Made by a program: the position numbers and the translations under genes. Under the pieces are notes generated by a model. It had not been told where the DNA came from and did no database searches. It was given only the letters and a program-made list of their open reading frames with translations. From an uncultured Acidobacteriota bacterium (GTDB taxonomy: Bacteria; Acidobacteriota; Thermoanaerobaculia; Gp7-AA8): DNA of 29,008 nucleotides. The DNA is taken from positions 1 to 29,008 of the forward strand of contig CAMPKJ010000032.1 in NCBI GenBank assembly GCA_946887105.1, read 5' to 3'. The stretch's first letter is position 1; each line of letters starts with the position of its first letter. Shown here in pieces: positions 22,132 to 29,008 of the stretch.

Positions 22132-25100
22132 TCAAGCCTCGACGGTGTCGCCGACCAGTTCCTCTTCCTCGACACGCGCCGGACGGCGGCGTTTGAACCA
22201 TTCCTGCACGTCGTCGAAGATCGAGTAGAGCACCGGCGTCGCCAGGAGGGTCAGCAGCAGCACCAGCGTCTGGCCGCCGATGATGGTGGCGCCGATGGCG
22301 CGGTTCGTCGCCGCGCCGGCGCCACTGGAGACGACCAGCGGGATCATGCCGGCCACGAAGGCGATGGTGGTCATCAGGATCGGGCGCAGACGATCGCGGT
22401 TCGCCTCGCGGATGGCCTCATGGCGGACCATGCCGCGCTCGCGCAGCTGATTGGTGTGGTCGACCTGCAGAATCGAGTTCTTCTTCACGATGCCGAACAG
22501 CACCACGATGCCGAGGGCCGAGAAGATGTTGATCGACTCGTTCAGCAGCACCAGGGAGAGGATCGCGAACGGCACCGTCATCGGCAGCGACAGCAGGATG
22601 GTGATCGGATGCACCCAGCTCTCGAACTGCGCCGCGAGGATGAGGTACATGAACACGATCGACAGCAGGAAGGCGAGCATGAAGTTCACGCCCATCTCCT
22701 GCTGCTCCTTCGCGCGGCCGGTGAAGCCGTACGAGAAGCCCTTGGGCATGTTCAGCTGGCCGGCCTTTTCCTGCAGCAGTTGCATGACCGCGCCGGATGA
22801 ATGGCCGGGCTGCATGTTCGCGAGCACCATCACCATGCGGCGGCGGTTGTAGCGGTTGATGACCGACGGGCCGGTGCCTTCCTCCAGCGCCACGAGATCG
22901 TTGAGGCGCACGTTCGTTCCGGTGGCCGACGGCACTTCGATCTGCGCGATGCCCGCGACGTCACGGCGCGCCGCTTCATCCGCGCGGACGTGGACCTCGT
23001 ACTCTTCGCCGCCTTCGTAGTAGCTCGTGGCCTGCTGTCCGCCGACGAGCACGTTCAGCGTGGCTGCGAGGTCCTGCACGCGCACGCCGAGATCGGTGGC
23101 CTTGTCGCGGTCGATGCGCACGGCCAGCTCCGGCTTGCCGACGATGAAGTTCGTGTCGACGTCGGTGGTCCCGAGCTTCGGATCCTTGATCGCGTCGGTG
23201 AGCTGGCGCGCGTACTTGTCGAGCGCCACCAGGTCCGGGCCGCCGATCCAGAACATCACCTCGGCATCCGTACCGCCGCCGAACTCGTTCACCGGTGCGA
23301 CCTGCGTGCGCAGGTTCAGCCGCTGATACGACGGCAGCACGTCCGTGCGCACGCGATCCATGATCGCGTACTGGTTGTCGCGCTGCGACGCGTCGTCGAG
23401 CAGCTTCACGTAGATCGTGCCGAGGTTCAGCGTCTGCTGCGGATCGTCACCGATGGTGACCACCGTGTTCTCGACGCCTTTCAACGTGCGCACGCGCGTA
23501 GCGATCGACTCGAGGATCGTGGCCGTCGTATCGACGCTCGCCCCCTCGGGCGCACGGACCGTCACGGCGAACTGCCCCTCGTCGTCGTACGGCAGGAACG
23601 TCGAGTCGACCACTTTGAACAGCGGGAACATCGACAGGAACACCACCACCATCGCGGTGACGATCACCCAGCGGTGCGCCATCGAGAAGTCCAGCATCTT
23701 CATGTACGCCTTCTCGATGACGGCGTAGAGACCCTTGTCGCGCGTGCCCTCGTGACTGAGGTCTTCGCGGCGCAGGTAGCGCGCGGCCATCATCGGCGTG
23801 AGCGTGAACGAGACCAGCAGCGACACCGCGATCGCGAAGGCCATCGTCACGCCGAACGAGAACATGAACCGTCCCACGATGCCGGCCATGAACGCCACCG
23901 GCAGGAAGACCACGATCAGCGACATCGACGTGGCCATGACCGCCAGGCCGACTTCCTTCGTCCCTTCCACCGCGGCGCGCGCGGGCGTGAGGTTCTTCTC
24001 TTCCATGTGCCGGAAGATGTTCTCGAGCACGACCACCGCGTCGTCGATGACGATGCCGACCGCCAGCGTCAGCGCGAGCAGCGTGATGATGTTCAGCGTG
24101 AAGCCCATGTACGCCATCGCCGCGAATGTGGCGACGAGCGAGCTCGGGATCGCAACCGCGGCGATGAGCGTGGGCCGCGACTTCTTCGCGAAGTACAGGA
24201 ACATGCCCACGCCGATGATCATGGCCAGCGGAATGGCGATGCTCTTCGGCAGCGGGATCATGTGGCCCCACACGAGCGTGTAGAGCAGAAGCGTCGAGCC
24301 GACCATGATCAACACGGTCCAGAAGCGCGGGCTGGAGAGGAACAGCCAGACGATCAGTGCCGCGAAGATGGAGCCGAGGATGAGGTGCTCTTTCACCGCG
24401 CCGACCGCGGCCAGAACGAACTGCGACTGGTCGCGGATGACGTCGAGCTTGTAGCCGGCCGGGATCTGGGGACGGATCTCCTCGATGCGCTCCTTGATCC
24501 CGTCGACGACCTCGATCGCGTTCGTGCCGGACTGCTTGCGGATCTGCACGACCACGGCGGATTTGCCGCCCACCGTCGCCGACGATTCCACGTCCGACAT
24601 GCTGTCTTCGATGCGCGCGACGTCGCGCACGCGCACCGGCGTGCCGGCCACCATCGCCAGCGGGATGGCGCCGAACTCCTCGGGATTGGTGACGCGGCCG
24701 TACGTGCGCAGCGTGAGGTCGCGCAGTCCCTGCTCCACCTTGCCGCCCGGGATCTGGATGTTCTGCGACTGCAACGCGGAGACGATGTGCGCGGACGTGA
24801 GTCCGTGCGCGGCGAGCTTGGCGTTGTCGACGATGACGTTGATCTGCCGCGGACGCGCGCCGATGACCAGCACCTGACCGACGCCGGTCACGGTCTCCAG
24901 ACGGCGGCGGAGATCCTTGTCCACGTACTCCGAGATGTCGCGCTGCGAGCCGGGACCGGAGACGGCGATGGTCACGACCGGAATCGCGCCCGGATCGAAG
25001 TTCTGCACGATGGGCGGCTCGGCATCGGTCGGAAGATCGCCGACGATGGTGGAGATCTTGTCGCGCACTTCCTGCGTGGCGACGTCACGATCCTTCTCGA

Positions 25101-25392
25101 GATTGAACGAGATCATGACCACCGACACGTTCTCGGACGAGAACGACGTCAGCTCGTTGATGCCGCTGATGGTGTTGACCGCTTCCTCGATCTTGTCGGT
25201 GAGCTCGGTCTCGATCTCCTCCGGCGCCGCACCCGGCAGCACGGTGGTGACGATGACGAACGGAAACTCGACGTTCGGAAAACGATCGACCCCCAGTTTG
25301 AGGTACGAAAACGCGCCGATGACCACCAGCGCAAGAATGATCACCGTCGCGAAAACGGGACGGCGAACGCAGATTTCTGCGAGTTTTTGCAT
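22132..25392 (-). CDS. RND multidrug efflux pump (HAE1 family) with extra membrane segments
   Basis: 1086 residues, somewhat longer than AcrB (1049). It is a proton-driven inner-membrane exporter that works with the adaptor and outer-membrane channel encoded just upstream. It has the N-terminal ICVRRPVFATVIILALVVIGAF helix, the proton-relay pair in VGIVIDDAVVVLEN (membrane segment 4) and GIVKKNSIL near segment 10, as in HAE1 pumps. Between membrane segments 2 and 3 (about residues 349-401) there are about 50 residues not found in usual family members, with two strongly hydrophobic stretches (WTVLIMVGSTLLLYTLVWG and SIAIPLAMIIGVGMFLYF). GGAG lies five bases before the ATG. It is the last gene of tetR-tolC-adaptor-pump and is separated from the adaptor by a palindromic repeat. 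Confidence 0.93.
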   Translation of the reverse strand: MQKLAEICVRRPVFATVIILALVVIGAFSYLKLGVDRFPNVEFPFVIVTTVLPGAAPEEIETELTDKIEEAVNTISGINELTSFSSENVSVVMISFNLEKDRDVATQEVRDKISTIVGDLPTDAEPPIVQNFDPGAIPVVTIAVSGPGSQRDISEYVDKDLRRRLETVTGVGQVLVIGARPRQINVIVDNAKLAAHGLTSAHIVSALQSQNIQIPGGKVEQGLRDLTLRTYGRVTNPEEFGAIPLAMVAGTPVRVRDVARIEDSMSDVESSATVGGKSAVVVQIRKQSGTNAIEVVDGIKERIEEIRPQIPAGYKLDVIRDQSQFVLAAVGAVKEHLILGSIFAALIVWLFLSSPRFWTVLIMVGSTLLLYTLVWGHMIPLPKSIAIPLAMIIGVGMFLYFAKKSRPTLIAAVAIPSSLVATFAAMAYMGFTLNIITLLALTLAVGIVIDDAVVVLENIFRHMEEKNLTPARAAVEGTKEVGLAVMATSMSLIVVFLPVAFMAGIVGRFMFSFGVTMAFAIAVSLLVSFTLTPMMAARYLRREDLSHEGTRDKGLYAVIEKAYMKMLDFSMAHRWVIVTAMVVVFLSMFPLFKVVDSTFLPYDDEGQFAVTVRAPEGASVDTTATILESIATRVRTLKGVENTVVTIGDDPQQTLNLGTIYVKLLDDASQRDNQYAIMDRVRTDVLPSYQRLNLRTQVAPVNEFGGGTDAEVMFWIGGPDLVALDKYARQLTDAIKDPKLGTTDVDTNFIVGKPELAVRIDRDKATDLGVRVQDLAATLNVLVGGQQATSYYEGGEEYEVHVRADEAARRDVAGIAQIEVPSATGTNVRLNDLVALEEGTGPSVINRYNRRRMVMVLANMQPGHSSGAVMQLLQEKAGQLNMPKGFSYGFTGRAKEQQEMGVNFMLAFLLSIVFMYLILAAQFESWVHPITILLSLPMTVPFAILSLVLLNESINIFSALGIVVLFGIVKKNSILQVDHTNQLRERGMVRHEAIREANRDRLRPILMTTIAFVAGMIPLVVSSGAGAATNRAIGATIIGGQTLVLLLTLLATPVLYSIFDDVQEWFKRRRPARVEEEELVGDTVEA

Positions 25393-25406
25393 AGTGTCTC
25401 CGCCAC

Positions 25407-25499
25407 GTTGTCAGTTGTCGGTTGTCAGTTGTCTGTGAGGTCGCTCGAATGGCGTCGCGGCGAGAAATCACAGATAACCGACAACTGACAACCGACAAC
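25407..25499. repeat. Palindrome with 7-mer tandem-repeat arms (copy D)
   Basis: The left arm (25407-25438) is four tandem units of GTTGTC plus A, G, A or T, followed by TGTGA. The right arm (25468-25499) is its reverse complement at 28 of 32 positions. The differences are mostly A/G at the same place in the unit. The loop is 29 bases. It lies between the adaptor stop (25507) and the pump start (25392), inside the efflux operon. Confidence 0.9.
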
Positions 25500-25506
25500 A
25501 TCTTCA

Positions 25507-26418
25507 TCAATCCAACTTCGTTTCCACCCGCGCAAACAAGCCCGGCCGCAGCCTGCCGTCGCGGTTTGCGAACTCTGCTTCGGCGAACATCGTCCGGGTT
25601 TTCGGGTCGATCACGCCGCCCACGGTTTTGATGCGCCCTTCGAACGTCTCGCCGGGATAGGGATCGACGCGTGCGGTCACGTTGTCGCCGACGCTGATCT
25701 TGCCGAGGAGGCGTTCCGGGACCTGGAAGCGCAGCTTGAGCGGCGAGAGCTGCACGAACACGAACGCCACTCCGGCGTCGCCGAGGCGGGCGCCGACGTC
25801 GGTGCGCTTCTCGGCCACGATGCCGTCGACCGGCGAACGCATCGTCGAATCGGCGATCTGCTGGCGCAGCAGCGCCACTTGTGCATTCGCGACCGCGAGC
25901 GCCGCGCTGGTCTGATCGAACGCCGCCTGCGAGCGATCGAACGTCGCGCGCGGGATCGAGTTCTTCGCCACCAGCTCCTTCTTGCGCTCCAGATCGCGGG
26001 CCGCCTCGTCGCGCGCGGCTTTCGCACGCGCCACCTCGGCTTCCGCGGCCTGCAGATTCAGGCGCAGGTAATCGTTCTCGAGCTGCAGCACCGCCTGTCC
26101 ACGCGAGACTCGCGAGCCTTCGTCGACGAACAGCTTGGCGACGCGGCCGGGGAGTTTCGGCGACAGCTCGGAGCGCACCGGCGAGACGAACTCGCCCGTC
26201 GCCTCGAACATGTTTGCGCCGGCCGCCGCCGTGGCCGTGGCCGCGGTTTCGGTGGCGGCGGTGTTGATGGCCGCAACCTCGGCCACATCGCTCGGCAGCT
26301 CCGGCGCCGCGGTGCTCGTCGTGCCCGTGGTCTCGGCCTTCGACTCATCGGTCGAGCATGCGGTGATACCGAGCGACAGCAGAATCAGGATGGACGTCAG
26401 GAAAAGGGCTCGTTTCAT
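25507..26418 (-). CDS. RND efflux periplasmic adaptor lipoprotein (MFP/HlyD type)
   Basis: 303 residues. The signal peptide ends in a lipobox (LGITAC), so it should be lipid-anchored and join the inner-membrane pump to the outer-membrane channel. It has the membrane-fusion layout: barrel-sandwich half (SPKLPGRVAKLFVDEGSRVSRGQAVLQL), a helical hairpin with heptad-like repeats (about 115-190), the second sandwich half (MRSPVDGIVAEKRTDVGARL) and a beta-barrel domain. It is short compared with AcrA (about 397), mainly at the C-terminal membrane-proximal domain. The start overlaps the TolC stop (26415-26418, ATGA), and GGAG lies seven bases upstream. Confidence 0.93.
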   Translation of the reverse strand: MKRALFLTSILILLSLGITACSTDESKAETTGTTSTAAPELPSDVAEVAAINTAATETAATATAAAGANMFEATGEFVSPVRSELSPKLPGRVAKLFVDEGSRVSRGQAVLQLENDYLRLNLQAAEAEVARAKAARDEAARDLERKKELVAKNSIPRATFDRSQAAFDQTSAALAVANAQVALLRQQIADSTMRSPVDGIVAEKRTDVGARLGDAGVAFVFVQLSPLKLRFQVPERLLGKISVGDNVTARVDPYPGETFEGRIKTVGGVIDPKTRTMFAEAEFANRDGRLRPGLFARVETKLD

Positions 26419-27833
26419 TCGCTTGCTCCAATCGAATCATTCGTAGTGATGTTGTCGGCGGAGGTTCCTCGGGTTCCTCGGAGGGCCTCGGAGTTCCTCG
26501 GCGAGCTACCCGAGGAACTCCGAGGAACCGAGGAACCCCGAGGAACCGCCTCTACGCCGACCGCTTCCTTGAGCGCGCCGGCGGCGTACCAGACGCGCAG
26601 TTCGGCGAGCTCGCGGTTCAGCGTTTCCTCGGCCACCGCGCGCCGCGCGTCGGCGAGGGACGTTTCGGATGCGGAGACGTCGAGCGACGTCGCCTCCTGC
26701 GCACGATAGAGATCGAAGGCCTGGTCGTATTCCGCCTGCGCGGCGTTCAACTGTTCGTTCGCGAGCTGCAATCCCACCTCGGCGGAACGGAGATCGGCGA
26801 ACGCGCGACGGACGTCTTCGCGCGCCACCAGCTTCGTCTCTTCGAGGTCGAGCTGGGCCTGCTTCTCGGCGCTCTTCGCCGCGGCCACACGCGCCACCAC
26901 TTCGCCCGACTGGAATATCGGCACGTTGAAGCGCAGCGCGCCGTACGAATACTTGTCGGCCGGGAACGGCGTCTTCTGCTGGATGAACCCGCCGTCGAAC
27001 GTCACGGTGGGCAGCCAGTAGCCGCGCTGCTTCTGCACTTCCAGCCCGGCGACGCGCACGTTGTTCTCGGCGATGTGGATGTCGGGGCGTTCCGTCGTGG
27101 CGCGCACGACCAGATCGTTCTCGGCCGGCAGCGGCGGCAGCGCGGCGCCGGGCGGCGTCACTTCGATCGGACCGTCGAGCACGAGATCGGTGCGCAGCTG
27201 GGCCACGGCGTGCTCGCGCTGCTGATTGGCCGCGGCCGCGAGACGCTGCGCGGCTTTCATGGCCGTTTCGGCGCGGAGCACGTCCACCTTCGTCACTTCG
27301 CCCGCCTCATAGAACGCCTGCGCCTGCGCGAGCCGCTTTTCGGCGAGCTCGATGTTGCGGCGCTCCACTTCGACCCGGCGATCGGCGTTGATGACCGCGA
27401 GGTAGCTCGAGGCGACCCGCAGCAGGATGCTGTCCTCGGTGGCGCGCGTGCCTTCACGCGCATTCTCGATGCCGATCTTGGCCTGCGAATACGCGCGCAG
27501 CTCGCGCCGTCCGGCGAAGATCGGCTGCGACAACGTGACGCGGTACGCCCAGTCGTTGCGCGGCAGGATGGTCACCGCGTCCTCGCCGTCGCCGCCGAAC
27601 GACTGCTCGATGCTGTTGCGCGTGAGATCGCCGCTGAGGGTGATCTTCGGCATCACCGCCGAGAGCAGGAAGTCTTTGTTCGATTGCGCGATGGCGATGT
27701 CCTGCTCGGAGCGCTCGATGGTGTTGTTCACCTCGAGCGCGCGCCGCATCGCGCCGTCGAACGTCAATTTGGTTTGTGCCGACGCCGTCACGGCGAACAA
27801 CACGATCGATACAGCTGTGGTCACTCGTTTCAA
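26415..27833 (-). CDS. TolC-family outer membrane efflux protein with repeat-encoded C-terminus
   Basis: 472 residues with a signal peptide (MKRVTTAVSIVLFAVTASA) and two TolC-type halves rich in long helices (SQAKIGIENAREGTRATEDSI; GLQLANEQLNAAQAEYDQAF). It should form the trimeric outer-membrane channel of the pump. The start codon is TTG (27833), with GGAG five bases upstream, and it lies one base after the TetR stop. Residues of about 430-457 are encoded by palindromic repeat copy C (26464-26546), giving a Pro/Arg/Ser/Gly-rich tail quite unlike the helical core (PRGSSVPRSSSGSSPRNSEA). The stop still overlaps the adaptor start. The channel is probably functional, because this end of TolC proteins is periplasmic and variable. 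Confidence 0.92.
   Translation of the reverse strand: MKRVTTAVSIVLFAVTASAQTKLTFDGAMRRALEVNNTIERSEQDIAIAQSNKDFLLSAVMPKITLSGDLTRNSIEQSFGGDGEDAVTILPRNDWAYRVTLSQPIFAGRRELRAYSQAKIGIENAREGTRATEDSILLRVASSYLAVINADRRVEVERRNIELAEKRLAQAQAFYEAGEVTKVDVLRAETAMKAAQRLAAAANQQREHAVAQLRTDLVLDGPIEVTPPGAALPPLPAENDLVVRATTERPDIHIAENNVRVAGLEVQKQRGYWLPTVTFDGGFIQQKTPFPADKYSYGALRFNVPIFQSGEVVARVAAAKSAEKQAQLDLEETKLVAREDVRRAFADLRSAEVGLQLANEQLNAAQAEYDQAFDLYRAQEATSLDVSASETSLADARRAVAEETLNRELAELRVWYAAGALKEAVGVEAVPRGSSVPRSSSGSSPRNSEALRGTRGTSADNITTNDSIGASE
26464..26546. repeat. Palindrome with 9-mer tandem-repeat arms (copy C)
   Basis: Four left-arm units of GTTCCTCGG (26464, 26473, 26483 with two changes, 26493) face four right-arm units of CCGAGGAAC (26510, 26520, 26528, 26538) across an 8-base loop CGAGCTAC. 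It matches copy B in unit, number of units and arm length, but the loop differs. It lies inside the reading frame of the TolC-type gene near its 3' end. Confidence 0.92.
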
Positions 27834-27834
27834 G

Positions 27835-28458
27835 TCAACTCCGTTTCCGAATGCCGTCCAGGATCAGTCCGACCAGCAGGTCGACGTCGGCGCTCTCCGC
27901 CGGCGCGGCCTTTTCGGTCAGCCGGTCGAGGATCACGGCCGTGCTGCCTTCGATGATGAATAACGCCAGCCGCTCGGGATCGATCGGGCGCAACTCGCCG
28001 CGCTCGATGCCCTGCCGGATGACTGCGGATAGTTTGTCGATGCGCTGCCGGTACCGCGGATGACAGGCGCGCTGCTGGCGGCGCTGCTGCGCCGGCGTCC
28101 CCTCGGGCATCCGCAGCGAGAGGTAGAGCCGGAAGAACTCGCGGTTCTCGGAGAAGAACTCCAGCTGCGCCGTCATCACCGCGCGCAGCTTCTCCTCGAA
28201 CGGAACCTCGCGGTCCAGCGCTTCGTCGGCACGCACGAAGAGCTTCTCCATGGCCGTCTCGAACGTCCGCTCGACCAGCTCGTCGCGGTCGCGGAAGTAG
28301 AGATAGATGGTGCCCTTCGCAACGCCCGCCGCCTCGGCGATCTCCTGCATCGTGGCCGCGGCCATCCCCTTGCGCGCGATCACACGCATGGTCGCGTCCT
28401 GGATGGAGGCGATGCGGTACTCCTGGACCACTTCTTCTTTGGATCTGGGATGATGCAT
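27835..28458 (-). CDS. TetR-family regulator of the efflux operon
   Basis: 207 residues. The N-terminal helix-turn-helix (about 20-70: MQEIAEAAGVAKGTIYLYFRDRDEL) is typical of TetR. The helical C-terminal domain, where an effector would bind, is diverse (EFFSENREFFRLYLSL; GLILDGIRKRS at the end). It is the first gene of the tetR-tolC-adaptor-pump operon, with only one base between its stop and the tolC start. A 20-base near-perfect palindrome 22 bases upstream (28481-28500) is a likely operator, so it probably represses itself and the pump until a drug binds. No good Shine-Dalgarno is seen before the chosen ATG. A GTG a few codons later is possible. Confidence 0.92.
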   Translation of the reverse strand: MHHPRSKEEVVQEYRIASIQDATMRVIARKGMAAATMQEIAEAAGVAKGTIYLYFRDRDELVERTFETAMEKLFVRADEALDREVPFEEKLRAVMTAQLEFFSENREFFRLYLSLRMPEGTPAQQRRQQRACHPRYRQRIDKLSAVIRQGIERGELRPIDPERLALFIIEGSTAVILDRLTEKAAPAESADVDLLVGLILDGIRKRS

Positions 28459-28480
28459 GGCAGGACTCGTCTGTTCAGGT

Positions 28481-28500
28481 CACTGAACGCGCGGTCAGTG
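28481..28500. promoter_or_regulatory. Probable TetR operator
   Basis: CACTGAACGCGCGGTCAGTG is its own reverse complement at 18 of 20 positions. The core TGAnCG-CG-CGnTCA resembles known sites of AcrR/TetR repressors. It is centred about 32 bases upstream of the tetR start, where a promoter is expected. Confidence 0.7.
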
Positions 28501-28566
28501 AAGCAGAATTTCGAGTCACCTGCAAGAACGCGCAGGTCAGTTGTCACTGGAACGTGACGGGCGGCT

Positions 28567-28914
28567 TCAGGCGCGCAGCGTGGCCTTTCCGCAGCGCTCC
28601 GCAACCAGGACCGAGGCCGCGCAGCCGCCCAGAAGCGGCATGAGCAGCATCACCGAGGCCGGATCGACGACAGCGACCATCACCCCCGCAACGAACACCG
28701 CGCCCGCGATGATCACGGCGCCGCTGTACGGATCGGTCCGAAGCAACACACGGTTGCTGAGCATGCGCGCGGCAATGACCACGCCGGCCAGCAACGAAGG
28801 CCCCGCCAACGCCCACGCGAACGAACGGCTCCCCATCAGGGAAACCGCGCTCGCACCCAGCACACCGGCGGCGAGGAACAGCGCAGGCAGATGCGACTTG
28901 AACTTCGTTTGCAT
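28567..28914 (-). CDS. Small membrane protein of unknown function (115 aa)
   Basis: 115 residues with about four hydrophobic segments (near 9-27, 33-50, 63-82 and 85-103) and short loops (SNRVLLRTDPYSG). I do not recognise the family. A G-rich stretch (GTGGGGGTG) precedes the ATG. It is on the same strand as the efflux operon but lies about 108 bases upstream of tetR. That gap holds the probable TetR operator, so the two are likely separate units. Confidence 0.65.
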   Translation of the reverse strand: MQTKFKSHLPALFLAAGVLGASAVSLMGSRSFAWALAGPSLLAGVVIAARMLSNRVLLRTDPYSGAVIIAGAVFVAGVMVAVVDPASVMLLMPLLGGCAASVLVAERCGKATLRA

Positions 28915-29008
28915 CGAACACCCCCACCGGTGACTACGCAGCGGGCGGCGGAATGTTCTTGGCGGCGCGCTTGCGGCGCGCGGGGCGCGGTCAAGGCGCG
29001 TCGCGAGC
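28915..29008. other. Window end without a supported gene
   Basis: Very GC-rich. The minus strand has a short open stretch ending in TAG at 28935-28937, preceded by residues such as RRKRAAKNIPPPAA, that resembles a basic C-terminal tail. An in-frame TGA interrupts it within the window, so I do not call a gene. Confidence 0.4.

Noticed and set aside
22801..25488. Long plus-strand open frame of about 900 codons opposite the RND pump gene
   Set aside because: The composition (Asp/His/Arg/Val repeats) is the complement of RND codons. No motif or start signal was found, so I take it as a shadow of the pump gene.
25879..25900. Shadow frame beginning MCIRDR, which looks like translated transposon-adapter sequence
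   Set aside because: The DNA (TTGTGCATTCGCGACCGC) is not the adapter sequence and lies inside the intact adaptor-protein gene on the other strand. The match is a coincidence of translation.
28915..29008. C-terminal end of a minus-strand gene (RRKRAAKNIPPPAA then stop)
   Set aside because: An in-frame TGA lies 12 codons or so before this tail within the window, so no continuous frame supports a gene.

Overview
The window is about 29 kb of GC-rich, densely coded bacterial chromosome. It has a Gram-negative envelope gene set: an RND pump with a TolC-type outer-membrane channel, a lipoprotein adaptor, an OmpA-type protein and a c-type cytochrome. The gene content and style recall Acidobacteriota-like soil bacteria: permease fusions, secreted proteins of no clear family, a GntR/YtrA-type ABC operon, a DUF6624 protein and tandem-repeat palindromes. 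That assignment is an inference, because no rRNA or other phylogenetic marker was compared. I see no prophage, IS element, tRNA, rRNA or CRISPR array.

Layout. (1) 1-3522, + strand: a translation cluster thrS-infC-rpmI-rplT, closed by a strong terminator. In front of thrS sits a compact unit that looks like a classical threonine attenuator: an extended -10 promoter, a 22-codon leader with 8 Thr codons, competing hairpins and an intrinsic terminator just before the thrS ribosome-binding site. infC starts at an AUU codon. (2) 3536-8233, - strand: a YtrA-type GntR repressor, an ABC ATPase with Asp in place of the usual Walker B Glu, and two paralogous permeases each fused to an apparently extracytoplasmic beta-propeller. 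A near-perfect operator overlaps the promoter. (3) 8336-11057, + strand: a two-heme cytochrome, a secreted protein and a DUF1772 membrane protein. (4) 11058-15815: an M1 aminopeptidase (-), a membrane-anchored TPR/gluzincin peptidase (+) and a small SET-domain protein (+). (5) 15937-17712, - strand: a DUF4398/coiled-coil/OmpA protein. (6) 17802-21375, - strand: a possible six-gene unit of membrane protein, ECF sigma, zinc-finger anti-sigma, GDSL hydrolase, membrane protein and NTF2-like lipoprotein. (7) 21442-22065, + strand: a DUF6624 protein behind a strong promoter predicted to give a nearly leaderless mRNA. (8) 22132-28458, - strand: a tetR-tolC-adaptor-RND efflux operon. The pump carries about 50 extra residues with two extra membrane segments. 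(9) 28567-28914, - strand: a small membrane protein.

Three kinds of palindrome are scattered at gene boundaries. The most striking have arms that are themselves tandem repeats: GTTCCTCGG 9-mers at the window start, before the SET gene and inside the 3' end of tolC, and GTTGTCR 7-mers inside the efflux operon. One 9-mer palindrome supplies the apparent Shine-Dalgarno of the SET gene, and another encodes residues near the TolC C-terminus.

The best candidates for something little described are the thrS attenuator, the permease-propeller ABC system, the palindromes with tandem-repeat arms, and the RND pump with extra helices.
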